A stretch of DNA of 64,000 nucleotides from Actinomycetota bacterium (GCA_023379935.1 JAMCPD010000011.1:58094-122093), one strand, 5' to 3'. Numbered from the stretch's first letter, positions 54,526 through 63,820 are shown. The notes: a model not told the origin generated them from the letters alone. A program made the numbers and translations.

Positions 54526-55710
54526 CTAGACAAAAAAGCAGTCGCAGGCTCGACGTGCCAGTTCCAGCGCGTCAGAAGGGCTGTTACTAACCGCTGTCAC
54601 ATGACCAAGTTTTCGTCCTTTTCGTGGTGTTTTGCCGTAGAGATGGATAGCGACATTTTCTATTGCCAAAGCAAGAGGCACTCCGATACTGGGATTGAAA
54701 TCAAGTTCAGTTCCTATCAGGTTGACCGTTGCCGCAGCCGGTACGCGCATTTCGGTGCTACCAAGCGGCCAATCAAGGATGGCTCTTAGATGCTGGTGAA
54801 ACTGTGAGGTGGCGCACCCTTCAATGGTAGCGTGACCGGAGTTGTGTGGACGGGAGGCCAACTCGTTTACGATCAGTTCATTATCTCTGGTGAGAAACAT
54901 CTCTACGGCGAGTATTCCGGTAGCACCTATGGCATCAGCGATTGATCTCCCCATCTGCTTGGCTTTTTTAAGAATCCAAGCGGGTAGGGGAGCTGGCATG
55001 ACCAGGTGATTGCATATACCGTCTTGTTGCGTAGTTTGTACGGCAGGATATACGGCAACCTTTGATGTGGCCGTTCGAGCGGTTAAAATAGACACCTCAG
55101 CCGCAATATCCACAAACTGTTCAACCATCCACCCTTTTATATCAGAACTTTCACCAAGACTTCTTTTGAATATTTTTTCAAAAAGTCGGCTAAGCTGACC
55201 GTGACTGTTGATTACGTATACGCCACGTCCATCGTAGCCACCGTGCTGAGCTTTGATTACGACAGGCCACCCGTACTGTTCGGCAAAGTTTGTGATATCG
55301 GCGATAGATGATATTTGTGCGAACGGTGGTACGGGAAATCCCGCCTTTGAGAGTAATTGTCGGGCATCAAGTTTATTTTGCGCCAGATGCAATGCCCTAG
55401 GTTCCGGCTGCAACAGATATCCCTGCTGTTGTAAGGCTATGAGATGATCGGGCGGAACAAGCTCATGGTCAAAGGTGATGACATCGCTTCCCGCCGCTAC
55501 TTTTTTAAGGTCGTCAAGGTTGGCTGGTGATCCAACTATGTATGGTGCACCACCTTTGACGGCTGCATCATCAGGTGAGTTCGCGAGCACCACCAGCTCA
55601 ATGTCGAGATCAACGGCAGCCTGATGGGTCATGCGGGCCAACTGTCCGGCGCCGATTACCGCTACTTTGGCGGATGGGGGAGATGCGGCGGCTAAGATAG
55701 GCGGGGGCAT
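54526..55710 (-). CDS. purK: N5-carboxyaminoimidazole ribonucleotide synthase
   Basis: 394 residues, an ATP-grasp enzyme of purine synthesis. VAVIGAGQLARMTHQAA is the N-terminal Rossmann motif, FDHELVPPDHL and WPVVIKAQHGGYDGRGVYV bind ATP, and NELASRPHNSGHATIEGC is the family signature. purE, its usual partner, is not in the window. It lies 18 bases downstream of icd and is probably part of the same minus-strand transcript. Confidence 0.95.
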   Translation of the reverse strand: MPPPILAAASPPSAKVAVIGAGQLARMTHQAAVDLDIELVVLANSPDDAAVKGGAPYIVGSPANLDDLKKVAAGSDVITFDHELVPPDHLIALQQQGYLLQPEPRALHLAQNKLDARQLLSKAGFPVPPFAQISSIADITNFAEQYGWPVVIKAQHGGYDGRGVYVINSHGQLSRLFEKIFKRSLGESSDIKGWMVEQFVDIAAEVSILTARTATSKVAVYPAVQTTQQDGICNHLVMPAPLPAWILKKAKQMGRSIADAIGATGILAVEMFLTRDNELIVNELASRPHNSGHATIEGCATSQFHQHLRAILDWPLGSTEMRVPAAATVNLIGTELDFNPSIGVPLALAIENVAIHLYGKTPRKGRKLGHVTAVSNSPSDALELARRACDCFFV

Positions 55711-55728
55711 GGGAGACAGTCGGTTATC

Positions 55729-57204
55729 TTATTGTCCCTGACCAAGTGAAAATCCCTTATGCCCGTCAAAGGTAAACAGCCCTTCGGTTTTAATGAATCC
55801 CAGTCCGACCCCGGCCAGCCGGCCAAGTAGCTCAATGATTTGAGTATAGGTGACGGGATTATCTGGTTGCACAGCTTGAAAGCGACATCGCCAATGGTCG
55901 ACACAGAAGGTTTCGGGAACTCCACCGGGATAAACCTTTTGTCCCCGATTGGTTATCATTACCAACTTGAGATCCATCCCGGCGTTTACCTCAAGAATTT
56001 TTGCCAACTCCTCGACAGATTTGCGCCAGTCAACAAAGATATCCATTCCCACCAGTTCTTTTTTTGTTGGTGGCTGGGAGGTGACTTTGACTGTTATTGG
56101 TTTGAAATGCGCCGGATAGTCAACAACCTTTAATTTGGTTGGAGTAGCCCCCAAACGGGCAATGACTGCGTCGGCAAACTCAGAAGTACCGACCTTTTCC
56201 TTAGAGACTGAAGGGTCATAGATATCATAGGTATGGATACCGTCCTCAATCGTGCGCAGCCAGGCGTTATGTACTCTTGTGGCTACATCCGGCTGCCCGA
56301 TGTGAACCAGCATTTGAACGGAGCTAAGTAATAAGCCTGACGGATTGGCCAAGTTCTGTCCGGCTCGACGAGGTGCGGAACCGTGTATCGCTTCGAACAT
56401 GGCAATTTCACTGCCGATATTGAAACTACCCGCCAGACCTACCGAACCTGCAATTTGTGCGGCAATATCGGACAAGATATCACCATAAAGGTTTGGCATC
56501 ACTATTACGTCGAATGCTTCCGGAGTATCAGCCAATTTAGCGGCTCCAATGTCAACGATCCAATGTTCTGATTCTATGTCCGGGTATTCGACGGCAACTT
56601 CGTTGAAAACCTGATGGAACAGTCCATCGGTCAACTTCATGATGTTGTCTTTTGTAAAACAGGTCACCTTGGTGCGGTTATAGCGACGGGCATATTCAAA
56701 AGCGTAACGAACTACCTTCTCTGTTCCGGGTCGTGTGATTAGCTTCAGACATTGGGTAACATCATCGGTTTGGCGATGCTCAATCCCGCCGTACAGGTCC
56801 TCTTCATTTTCACGAACTATCACAACGTTCATCCCCGGATGTTTGGTTGCTACGTACGGAGCATAACTCAGGCATGGGCGAACATTGGCAAACAATCCGA
56901 AAGTCTTGCGTACAGTAACATTCAAACTCTTGAATCCGCCTCCTTGGGGAGTGGTAACTGGAGCTTTTAGAAAAACTTTAGTTCGCCGCAGACAGTCCCA
57001 CGCTTGGTCTGTTATTCCTGCTGTGATTCCTTGTCTGTAAATCGCTTCACCAATCTGAACTGTCTCTATGGACAAGTTGGCTTCTCCGGCCGTGATGATT
57101 CGAAGAGTGGCATCCATGATTTCCGGTCCGATGCCATCACCAAAAGCAACGGTGATTGGGGTGGCGGTTGAAGTGGTCAAAGTATCGCTCGGGCCGGCTG
57201 TCAT
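55729..57204 (-). CDS. icd: Isocitrate dehydrogenase with C-terminal extension
   Basis: 491 residues, the long form with about 150 extra C-terminal residues, as in Thermus thermophilus and Rickettsia, rather than the short E. coli form. ITVAFGDGIGPEIMDATLRI, VVIVRENEEDLYGGIEHRQ and MPNLYGDILSDIAAQIAGS are the substrate and metal sites, and EAIHGSAPRRAGQNLANPSG binds the cofactor. NADP or NAD use cannot be decided by eye. ATG overlaps the stop of the unknown upstream gene by four bases; a strong promoter lies before that gene. Confidence 0.92.
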   Translation of the reverse strand: MTAGPSDTLTTSTATPITVAFGDGIGPEIMDATLRIITAGEANLSIETVQIGEAIYRQGITAGITDQAWDCLRRTKVFLKAPVTTPQGGGFKSLNVTVRKTFGLFANVRPCLSYAPYVATKHPGMNVVIVRENEEDLYGGIEHRQTDDVTQCLKLITRPGTEKVVRYAFEYARRYNRTKVTCFTKDNIMKLTDGLFHQVFNEVAVEYPDIESEHWIVDIGAAKLADTPEAFDVIVMPNLYGDILSDIAAQIAGSVGLAGSFNIGSEIAMFEAIHGSAPRRAGQNLANPSGLLLSSVQMLVHIGQPDVATRVHNAWLRTIEDGIHTYDIYDPSVSKEKVGTSEFADAVIARLGATPTKLKVVDYPAHFKPITVKVTSQPPTKKELVGMDIFVDWRKSVEELAKILEVNAGMDLKLVMITNRGQKVYPGGVPETFCVDHWRCRFQAVQPDNPVTYTQIIELLGRLAGVGLGFIKTEGLFTFDGHKGFSLGQGQ

Positions 57205-57599
57205 AACGAGGGGAATGGTGTAAAGGCGGCAACAGCATCAAACTCTTCTAACTTAATCAATTCTGACCAGTGAAGTTGATCCGGCATACTGTCCAACAGT
57301 TCGTATATGGCCTTATCGGTGATATGCACATCATCACGACGGGCGACAAATCGCAACCACAGCCCAGCCCGTTTGTCAGTTGTGCCAAGGCCATCCGCGG
57401 TTTCCCGCTCTTCAGGCATGTTTGTTGCATCGAAGGTAGCAACCAGACGCAGATGCGTTCGCATTGATCTCAAACGGGCCTGATCAACTATCTGTTCGTA
57501 TTCGGCAGTGGAGTATCCGCTATGTCCGTCGGGCTTGAATGGATGTTCCGCTCGGATATCAACACCTATCACTCGTCGCCGTTGGTTAGTTGAAGTCAT
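57201..57599 (-). CDS. Unknown protein cotranscribed with icd
   Basis: 132 residues from ATG 57599, which has AAGGAG seven bases upstream; a start 11 codons earlier lacks a ribosome site. No recognised family. It begins with a basic segment (TSTNQRRRVIGVDIRAEHPF), contains YSTAEYEQIVDQARLRSMR and ends with a hydrophobic-aromatic stretch (FDAVAAFTPFPSL). No signal peptide or transmembrane segment. Coupling to icd (four-base overlap) suggests a related role, for example a regulator or subunit-like partner, but this is inference. Confidence 0.7.
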   Translation of the reverse strand: MTSTNQRRRVIGVDIRAEHPFKPDGHSGYSTAEYEQIVDQARLRSMRTHLRLVATFDATNMPEERETADGLGTTDKRAGLWLRFVARRDDVHITDKAIYELLDSMPDQLHWSELIKLEEFDAVAAFTPFPSL

Positions 57600-57637
57600 T
57601 ATACGCTCCTTAGTTCGTGAAAAATAATACATTATAT

Positions 57638-57667
57638 ATTATACGTATATTATAGTATATATGTCAA
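57638..57667 (-). promoter_or_regulatory. Strong promoter of the icd operon
   Basis: On the minus strand TTGACA (57662-57667) and TATAAT (57638-57643) are 18 bases apart, a near-consensus housekeeping promoter. The palindrome TATACGTATA at 57640-57649 overlaps the -10 region and may be an operator. The surrounding 50 bases are almost entirely A and T. Confidence 0.8.
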
Positions 57668-57695
57668 CTGTTTGAGGTGAATTTTGAGATAAGTT

Positions 57696-58052
57696 TTAAA
57701 CAGATTTAGGGAGATTAGTTTTAGGATCAGTTCCCCGGCTTTTTGCTGCGGTTGGGACGGGCGTAAAACCCGGGATGTCAGTTAACAACTCAACAAGCTC
57801 GCCAATGTTGTGCGGTTGTTCAACTGGGTGGCGAAATGGTTTGTCGGTGATCACTTCGTAGTGGTTGCGACGCCCGACCCGTTTTTTTCGGACATAACCC
57901 GCCTTGACAAGATCGGCGATGATTGATTGAGCAGCCCGTTCGGTAATCCCTACGCGTATTGCGATGTCACGTCCGCGTATACCCCGATCGGTCGCGATAC
58001 AGACAAGAACATGACCATGATTGGTAAGAAACGTCCAGGATTGCTCGCTCAT
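57696..58052 (-). CDS. Winged helix-turn-helix regulator
   Basis: 118 residues. A MarR/ArsR-like winged helix covers about residues 5-75: VLVCIATDRGIRGRDIAIRVGITERAAQSIIADL, quoted here only as its core GRDIAIRVGITERAAQSII, then VKAGYVRKKRVGRRNHYEV as wing. The C-terminal part is short and proline-rich. It sits directly upstream of the icd operon on the same strand and divergent from scpA, so it may control either. A TATTCT box at 58059-58064 lies six bases before its ATG (leaderless). Confidence 0.8.
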   Translation of the reverse strand: MSEQSWTFLTNHGHVLVCIATDRGIRGRDIAIRVGITERAAQSIIADLVKAGYVRKKRVGRRNHYEVITDKPFRHPVEQPHNIGELVELLTDIPGFTPVPTAAKSRGTDPKTNLPKSV

Positions 58053-58100
58053 AGGGTTAGAATAACATACATCGTTGTGCCACTACAACTATGCTAATCT

Positions 58101-58925
58101 GTGACTGTGGTATATACCGTTCAATCAGAAAACCGATCAAGAGACGAAACGTTGTTACATGCTGCGGCGGCACCTAAATGTCCGACAGTTTCAACCGGCG
58201 CTTTTAATGGACCCCTAGAGCTTTTGGTGCATCTGGTAAACACTCAAGAAGTGGATATTTACCAAGTCTCTCTCTGCCAAGTAGTGGACGACTTCTTGCA
58301 GGTGGTTTTTAAAACCTCTCTTGATATATCGCTGGATACCTCAACGCAGTTTCTGCTTTATGCTGCAATATTGCTTGAGATCAAGTCTCGTTGCCTTCTT
58401 CCCCAACCACCCTCAGATGATCAGGGTGAGAAAGAGATGAATCTGTTAGAACAAAGAGACCTTCTGTTGAACAGTTTATTGAGTTCCAGGACTTATGCGC
58501 GCGTGGCTCGTCATTTGTCTGGAATGATAGAGACAGCAGGCCTGTCCTTGCCCCGCAGTTGGGGTCTGGATACCGAATTGGTTTGGCTTGCACCCGATCT
58601 GTTAGATGGAGTGAGTCCTGAAGACTTACGGAGCATATTTGGCAAGGTCATAGAAAATTCTATTCCGTTGGAGGTTGATTTAGCACATATAAGCGTAGAT
58701 TCTATTACTGTAACCGATGTCGCTGAAGAGCTATCATCAAGTTTGCCTAATTTAAAAAATGTAACCTTCTTTGAGATTACATCTCACTTGTCTGAGCGGA
58801 TAGAGGTTATAGTGTGGTTCTTGGCGCTGTTGGAGTTGTGTAAAACCGGACAAGTGGTTTTGGACCAAGGGGAACTTTTCGGGGAGTTGCATATAAAATG
58901 GATAGGTGACTATGAAAACGGATAG
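58101..58925 (+). CDS. scpA: Segregation and condensation protein A
   Basis: 274 residues. ScpA is the kleisin that bridges SMC heads. FNGPLELLVHLVNTQEVDIYQVSL, here quoted as GPLELLVHLVNTQEVDIYQV, and LYAAILLEIKSRCLLPQP mark the N-terminal domain, and HLSERIEVIVWFLALLELCK the C-terminal winged helix. GTG 58101 has no Shine-Dalgarno; TATGCT at 58090-58095 precedes it by five bases. Its 3-prime end overlaps scpB. Confidence 0.92.
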   Translation: MTVVYTVQSENRSRDETLLHAAAAPKCPTVSTGAFNGPLELLVHLVNTQEVDIYQVSLCQVVDDFLQVVFKTSLDISLDTSTQFLLYAAILLEIKSRCLLPQPPSDDQGEKEMNLLEQRDLLLNSLLSSRTYARVARHLSGMIETAGLSLPRSWGLDTELVWLAPDLLDGVSPEDLRSIFGKVIENSIPLEVDLAHISVDSITVTDVAEELSSSLPNLKNVTFFEITSHLSERIEVIVWFLALLELCKTGQVVLDQGELFGELHIKWIGDYENG

Positions 58926-59505
58926 CTTCCGCCCATCCAGAGCAGTTGAAGCAAGAGCTATTGAGGCAGTATTGATGGTGGCTACAGAGCCACTCGCCAC
59001 CCAATTTTTAGCCGGAATAGTGGAGACTACTCCAGAAGAGGTGGAACGAATTTGTATAGAAATTTCCGGTTGGTATGAGAGCAATCAAACCGGTTTTCAA
59101 CTGGTAAAGGTTGCCGGTGGCTGGCGTTTTGCGAGTCATCCTGACATGTATATGTTTGTCGAAAAGTTTGCCAAAGAAGGTTTTTCCACCCGTCTTTCAG
59201 CCGCAGCGATGGAGACGTTGGCCATAGTGGCGTATAAACAACCGCTGAGCCGTTCACAGATAGCGGCTGTTAGAGGAGTAAACTCTGACGGTGTCATACG
59301 TCTTTTGTCTCAAAGGGGGTATATTAGTGTGCATGGGCATGCTTCAGGGCCCGGTCAACCCGGGTTGTACGGCACTACACCGGCTTTTTTGGAAAAACTT
59401 GGACTCAACTCTCTTGATGACTTACCGCCATTAGCCGGATTTGTTCCTGGACTTGAAGAGGCTGAAGTATTGGACTCGCAGTTGGGTGATTCACACAATG
59501 AGTGA
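58912..59505 (+). CDS. scpB: Segregation and condensation protein B
   Basis: 197 residues from ATG 58912 (AGGTGA upstream); GTG 58906 is an alternative. Two winged-helix domains are visible, with AIEAVLMVATEPL at the start and ALAIVAYKQPLSRSQIAAVRG-type TLAIVAYKQPLSRSQIAAVR in the second, followed by GLYGTTPAFLEKLGL. ScpB pairs with ScpA and SMC in condensin. Overlaps scpA by 14 bases and rluB by eight. Confidence 0.94.
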   Translation: MKTDSFRPSRAVEARAIEAVLMVATEPLATQFLAGIVETTPEEVERICIEISGWYESNQTGFQLVKVAGGWRFASHPDMYMFVEKFAKEGFSTRLSAAAMETLAIVAYKQPLSRSQIAAVRGVNSDGVIRLLSQRGYISVHGHASGPGQPGLYGTTPAFLEKLGLNSLDDLPPLAGFVPGLEEAEVLDSQLGDSHNE

Positions 59506-60301
59506 TGTTACTGAGCGTCTCCAAAAAGTTCTCAGTTCTTACGGTTTTGGAAGTCGTCGCAGAGCAGAAGAACTGATAATAAACAACCGTGTAAAAGTAA
59601 ACGGCGAATTGGCCCAGCTTGGCTGTAAGGTTGATGTAAACAACGATTTAGTCGAAGTGGATGACACCCCGCTTGGAATAAGCCCAAAGCTGGTATGGTA
59701 TATCTTAAACAAGCCCAAGGGAGTTATTTCAAGTGCCCGTGATCCTTTTGGGAGACCTTGCGTGGTGGACATTGTTCCTGTTTATCCAAGGGTATTTCCT
59801 GTCGGACGTTTGGATGCTGATTCGGAAGGGCTGTTGATCTTAACTAACGATGGTCAACTGGCGTTTCGCCTTACGCATCCTTCGTTTGGCATACCAAAGG
59901 AGTACCTTGTTCAAGTAGATGGTATACTGGATAATTCAACCGTTTCCCATCTGCGCAGCGGCGTTGAACTTGAAGATGGATTGATCATTCCCAACAGGGT
60001 AAGCTTGTTGGCGGATAACCTATTGGGAATAGAGGTTAGTGTCGGACGCAATAGGTTGGTTCGCAGGATGTGTGAGGCGGTTGGACATTCTGTAGTAAGG
60101 TTGCAAAGAACCAGAATCGGAACTGTTTGTGATTCCGAACTTAAAACCGGCCATTATAGAAAACTCCGTCCTTCAGAGGTAAAGGAGTTGATGGTTTCCG
60201 CCAAGATGATTGAGGCTGTGAGCGCAGCCCCTGGTTCTAGACCGGAAAAGGATGCAGGTGATGTCAAAAAGGCGGACAAGATGACACACCCAACAGGTTA
60301 A
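59498..60301 (+). CDS. rluB: 23S rRNA pseudouridine synthase (RluB family)
   Basis: 267 residues from ATG 59498. An S4 RNA-binding domain (RLQKVLSSYGFGSRRRAEEL) precedes the catalytic domain with the active aspartate in VGRLDADSEGLLILTNDG and the NKPKGVISS signature. The last 25 residues are low-complexity and basic. RluB/RsuA-type enzymes isomerise a uridine in the large subunit rRNA. Behind scpB is the standard actinobacterial position. Confidence 0.93.
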   Translation: MSDVTERLQKVLSSYGFGSRRRAEELIINNRVKVNGELAQLGCKVDVNNDLVEVDDTPLGISPKLVWYILNKPKGVISSARDPFGRPCVVDIVPVYPRVFPVGRLDADSEGLLILTNDGQLAFRLTHPSFGIPKEYLVQVDGILDNSTVSHLRSGVELEDGLIIPNRVSLLADNLLGIEVSVGRNRLVRRMCEAVGHSVVRLQRTRIGTVCDSELKTGHYRKLRPSEVKELMVSAKMIEAVSAAPGSRPEKDAGDVKKADKMTHPTG

Positions 60302-60328
60302 CAGGTGAGACATAGGTAATATAAGGCA

Positions 60329-60721
60329 GTGAACTCTCGTGTAATGGCAATTCGCGGCGCGACAACTTTAGATATGGATACTCCGGATCAAGTAAATGCT
60401 CGTGTTTCAGAGTTGCTCGGGCAGATAATGGAACGGAATAACCTGACCTCGGATGATTTCGTAAGTATTATTTTTACGGCAACGGAGGATATTGTTTCTA
60501 TGTTTCCGGCTACCGCCGCGCGCCATATGGGCCTGGATGATGTTCCTATGATGTGCGCTAAGGAGTTGTCAATAAGTGATTCAAAGTATGGCTTGGCTCG
60601 CTGTATCCGTTTGCTTGCTCATGTCTATGCAACAGTGGAAAAGCAACAAGTTCACCATGTTTACCTACATCGGGCGGCCGCCTTGAGGAGTTTTGATAAC
60701 CACCAGAGCCGACGGCGATGA
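60329..60721 (+). CDS. aroH: Chorismate mutase, AroH type
   Basis: 130 residues. Converts chorismate to prephenate. AIRGATTLDMDTPDQV carries the active-site arginine, MMCAKELSI the glutamate, and HHVYLHRAAALR the second arginine region, all as in the Bacillus subtilis trimeric enzyme. Start GTG 60329. Its stop overlaps the tyrA ATG by four bases, so the two steps to 4-hydroxyphenylpyruvate are coupled. Confidence 0.94.
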   Translation: MNSRVMAIRGATTLDMDTPDQVNARVSELLGQIMERNNLTSDDFVSIIFTATEDIVSMFPATAARHMGLDDVPMMCAKELSISDSKYGLARCIRLLAHVYATVEKQQVHHVYLHRAAALRSFDNHQSRRR

Positions 60722-61785
60722 GACGTGCTTTAGTAGTCGGCACCGGATTGATAGGCGGTTCTATAGGTTTAGCGTTGCGCGCTTTAGGATGGCATGTCAC
60801 TGGCAGTGATATAGACGCCGTCAGATCTGAGCGCGCATATGAACTTGGTGCGATAGATGAGATAGGCGACGATCCCGATGCGGAGATTACTTTTATAGCT
60901 GTCCCCGTCTCTAAAGTAGTTGAGTTATCCAAGTCGGCCCTTGCCAGACTAACTCCAACTCGAAAGACTGCTGTTGTTACGGATGTAGGCAGCGTCAAGA
61001 GTTCCATAGTGGATTTTATTGATCATCCGTGCTTTATAGGAGGGCACCCAATGGCCGGTTCTGAGGCTATTGGAATTGAAGGTGCGAATGAACACTTGTT
61101 TCAAAATGCCACATGGGTTCTCACCCCTACGGCCAATACCGATTACGATGCATATTTCCTTTTAAGGGAAACGATTGAGTCCCTAGGGTCTTCAGTGCTT
61201 GAACTGACACCATCTCAACACGATTCGGTTGTAGCTGTAGTTTCTCATGTCCCTTATCTGCTCGCCGTTTCGCTGATGAATATAGCGACAAGAAAGGCAC
61301 AGGAAAATATTCCTCTTCTAAAGCTGGCAGCCGGAGGATTTAAGGATATGACACGTATAGCGGGATCAGATCCGACTATCTGGCCTGATATTTGTGCCCA
61401 AAATTCCAACTCTATAGCTCGCACCCTTGATGATCTCTTAAACGAGTTGGTTGCGATTAGGGATGACATTGCAAAAGGTGACCGTGAAACTATCATGCCA
61501 TTGTTATCCACAGCCTCCTTGGCGAGACGTTCCTTGCCTTCTCTGTCTTTGCCACCCTCCACCCCGCATCAACTGACCGAAATAAGGATACCGGTTGAAG
61601 ACCGGTTGGGAGTTCTGGCCGAAGTAACTACTTTGGCGGCTTCGCTTGGGGTGAACATTGAAGACATTACCATTGTGTCTTTGGGTGTGTTGTCGTTGAT
61701 AGTTGATCAACACTTTACCGCTAAGTTCGTTGAAGAGTTGAAGGAGTTGGGCTACTTGCCTATTGTTTATGAGGTCTTGGAGTAG
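60718..61785 (+). CDS. tyrA: Prephenate dehydrogenase with ACT domain
   Basis: 355 residues. VVGTGLIGGSIGLALRALG binds NAD, and IGGHPMAGSEAIGIEGA and VSHVPYLLAVSLM form the active site. Residues after about 285 are an ACT regulatory domain (IRIPVEDRLGVLAEVTTLAA), which suggests feedback control by tyrosine, as known for related enzymes. aroA follows after five bases. Confidence 0.95.
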   Translation: MRRALVVGTGLIGGSIGLALRALGWHVTGSDIDAVRSERAYELGAIDEIGDDPDAEITFIAVPVSKVVELSKSALARLTPTRKTAVVTDVGSVKSSIVDFIDHPCFIGGHPMAGSEAIGIEGANEHLFQNATWVLTPTANTDYDAYFLLRETIESLGSSVLELTPSQHDSVVAVVSHVPYLLAVSLMNIATRKAQENIPLLKLAAGGFKDMTRIAGSDPTIWPDICAQNSNSIARTLDDLLNELVAIRDDIAKGDRETIMPLLSTASLARRSLPSLSLPPSTPHQLTEIRIPVEDRLGVLAEVTTLAASLGVNIEDITIVSLGVLSLIVDQHFTAKFVEELKELGYLPIVYEVLE

Positions 61786-61790
61786 CGGAA

Positions 61791-63137
61791 ATGGATGCTG
61801 CACAGTTAGTTGGCCATGACGTTTTGCACATACAAGGGGGCAGACCAGTTCGGGGATCACTGTTGGTTCCTGGGGATAAGTCAATTTCCCATAGGGCTGT
61901 TATGCTGGGAGCACTGGCAAAAGGAGAGTCTTTTTTGCGCGGTTTATCCGAGGGTGATGATGTAGCAAGGACTTTAAATGCGGTAACATCCATAGGAGCC
62001 GAAGTTTGTGTCACAAAAACCGGCCTCAGCATAAAAGGAGGTCAACATCGTTTGCACGAGCCCGACGAAGTTGTTTATCTGGGCAACTCAGGGACTTCAA
62101 TGCGTTTATTGACAGGACTGTTAGCCGGCTTTAAATGGTTTTCCATATTGCAAGGTGACAGTTCTTTATCAAACCGACCCATGGATAGGGTTATAGAACC
62201 TTTGAAAAAGATGGGTGCGGTTATATATGGACGAGGAGATAATCGCTTTCCGCCGCTGGCGATCAAAGGAGGTGACTTGGATGGGATTGACTACACATTG
62301 CAAATACCCAGTGCCCAGGTAAAGTCGGCTATCTTACTTGCAGGGTTGAGGGCTAAGGGAAATACCCGTGTAACCGAGCTGGTTCCAACTCGCGCCCATA
62401 CCGAGGAGCTGTTGAAACTTTTTGGCGCGGATATTAGGGTGGAAAACCTTGCCAACTCTGATTTACCCAAGTTTGGGGGCAACGTTATTCATATTGCGCC
62501 GTCCTTCTTGCATCCCGTTGATATTGATATACCTGCAGACCCATCCCAAGGGGCATTTTGGGTTGTGGCGGGGTGTATAGTACCCCAAAGCGAGGTCCTG
62601 GTATCTAACCTGTATTCCAGCAGGGATCGTCTTGGGTTTGTTGATGTGTTGTTGGGGATGAAGGCCTCTATAGAGTTGGATGATGAGAACTGCCACAGCG
62701 TCAATATAAAGGCAAGCCATTCCGCCATGTGTGGGACAGAGATTTTGGGTGATCAAATCGTGAGCGTGATAGATGAAATTCCCATCTTGGCTGTTGCAGC
62801 CTGTTTTGCGGAAGGGACCACCGTTTTTAGGGATCTCGGGGAACTGAGATTAAAAGAAAGCGACAGGATAGAGTCCATATATCAAATGCTACGTGCTTTT
62901 GGGGTGCAGGTGGAGGTTGGTGAGGATGAACTTCTCGTAGTGGGCGGAATGCCATTATCCGCTGATGTCACGGTGGATTCTTTTGGTGATCATAGGATTG
63001 CAATGGCTGCGGCAGTGGCGGGATTAGCCAGAGAGGGAAGTACTGAGATAAAAGGGTGGTCTGCAGTAAATACCAGCTATAAAGGTTTTGTGCGGGATTT
63101 GAACAGCCTTATACAACCGATGAGTTTTGACGGATGA
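61791..63137 (+). CDS. aroA: 3-phosphoshikimate 1-carboxyvinyltransferase (EPSP synthase)
   Basis: 448 residues. Makes EPSP in the shikimate pathway. LLVPGDKSISHRAVMLGALA, LGNSGTSMRLLTGLLAG, RLKESDRIESIYQML and FGDHRIAMAAAVAGL are all conserved. It is the class with glycine-rich NSGTSMR. The stop overlaps the cmk ATG by four bases. Confidence 0.97.
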   Translation: MDAAQLVGHDVLHIQGGRPVRGSLLVPGDKSISHRAVMLGALAKGESFLRGLSEGDDVARTLNAVTSIGAEVCVTKTGLSIKGGQHRLHEPDEVVYLGNSGTSMRLLTGLLAGFKWFSILQGDSSLSNRPMDRVIEPLKKMGAVIYGRGDNRFPPLAIKGGDLDGIDYTLQIPSAQVKSAILLAGLRAKGNTRVTELVPTRAHTEELLKLFGADIRVENLANSDLPKFGGNVIHIAPSFLHPVDIDIPADPSQGAFWVVAGCIVPQSEVLVSNLYSSRDRLGFVDVLLGMKASIELDDENCHSVNIKASHSAMCGTEILGDQIVSVIDEIPILAVAACFAEGTTVFRDLGELRLKESDRIESIYQMLRAFGVQVEVGEDELLVVGGMPLSADVTVDSFGDHRIAMAAAVAGLAREGSTEIKGWSAVNTSYKGFVRDLNSLIQPMSFDG

Positions 63138-63820
63138 AGCTGATAATAGCCATTGACGGTCCTGCGGGATCGGGAAAGTCTACCTTAGCCAAGACATTGG
63201 CTGCTAAGTTGGGTGTTGAATGGTTGGATACCGGTGCTATGTACAGGGCAGTCACCCTGGTTGCGATTGAAACTGGTGTGATTATACCCGGGGAAGATAC
63301 GACACCTTACAACAACTCCGATTTGGAAAGGTTGGCTAAAGCAATTTCTATTGAGTTTGACGGCAATAGGATGTTGGTGGATGGGATTGATGTGACAAGA
63401 GAGATCAGGACTCCGCGAATAGATGCAGCCGTTTCCAAAGTAGCATCGGACAAGGGGGTTAGAGATGTTTTAGTATCTTCTCAACAACGCTGGGTTAAAA
63501 GAAGAGAGTCATGTGTGATTGAAGGGCGTGATATAGGTACAGTTGTATGTCCAAAAGCGGACATAAAACTGTTTTTGACGGCTGATGCCGATGTAAGGGC
63601 TATACGTAAGGATTCCCCAGCACCAGCCATCCAAAACAGGGATTTACTTGATTCAACCCGTCGGAATTCACCGCTTATTCCGGCCGAAGATGCCGTTGTG
63701 CTTGATTCGACTAATCTGGGTGTAAAAGAGTTGGTAGATGAGATAGTTGAAATGCTTCGACTAAAGGGTTGCCAACCGTTGACAAATAAGTGTACAAGAA
63801 ACCCTATACGTGAGTTTTAA
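63134..63820 (+). CDS. cmk: Cytidylate kinase
   Basis: 228 residues. Phosphorylates CMP/dCMP. IIAIDGPAGSGKSTLAKTLA and WLDTGAMYRAVTLVA open the protein; VIEGRDIGTVVCPKADIKLF and PAEDAVVLDST are the later signatures. The lid region between VRAIRK and NRDLLDSTRR is about 11 residues shorter than in Mycobacterium-type enzymes. The C-terminal tail (CQPLTNKCTRNPIREF) is atypical. The ATG overlaps aroA. Confidence 0.93.
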   Translation: MKLIIAIDGPAGSGKSTLAKTLAAKLGVEWLDTGAMYRAVTLVAIETGVIIPGEDTTPYNNSDLERLAKAISIEFDGNRMLVDGIDVTREIRTPRIDAAVSKVASDKGVRDVLVSSQQRWVKRRESCVIEGRDIGTVVCPKADIKLFLTADADVRAIRKDSPAPAIQNRDLLDSTRRNSPLIPAEDAVVLDSTNLGVKELVDEIVEMLRLKGCQPLTNKCTRNPIREF

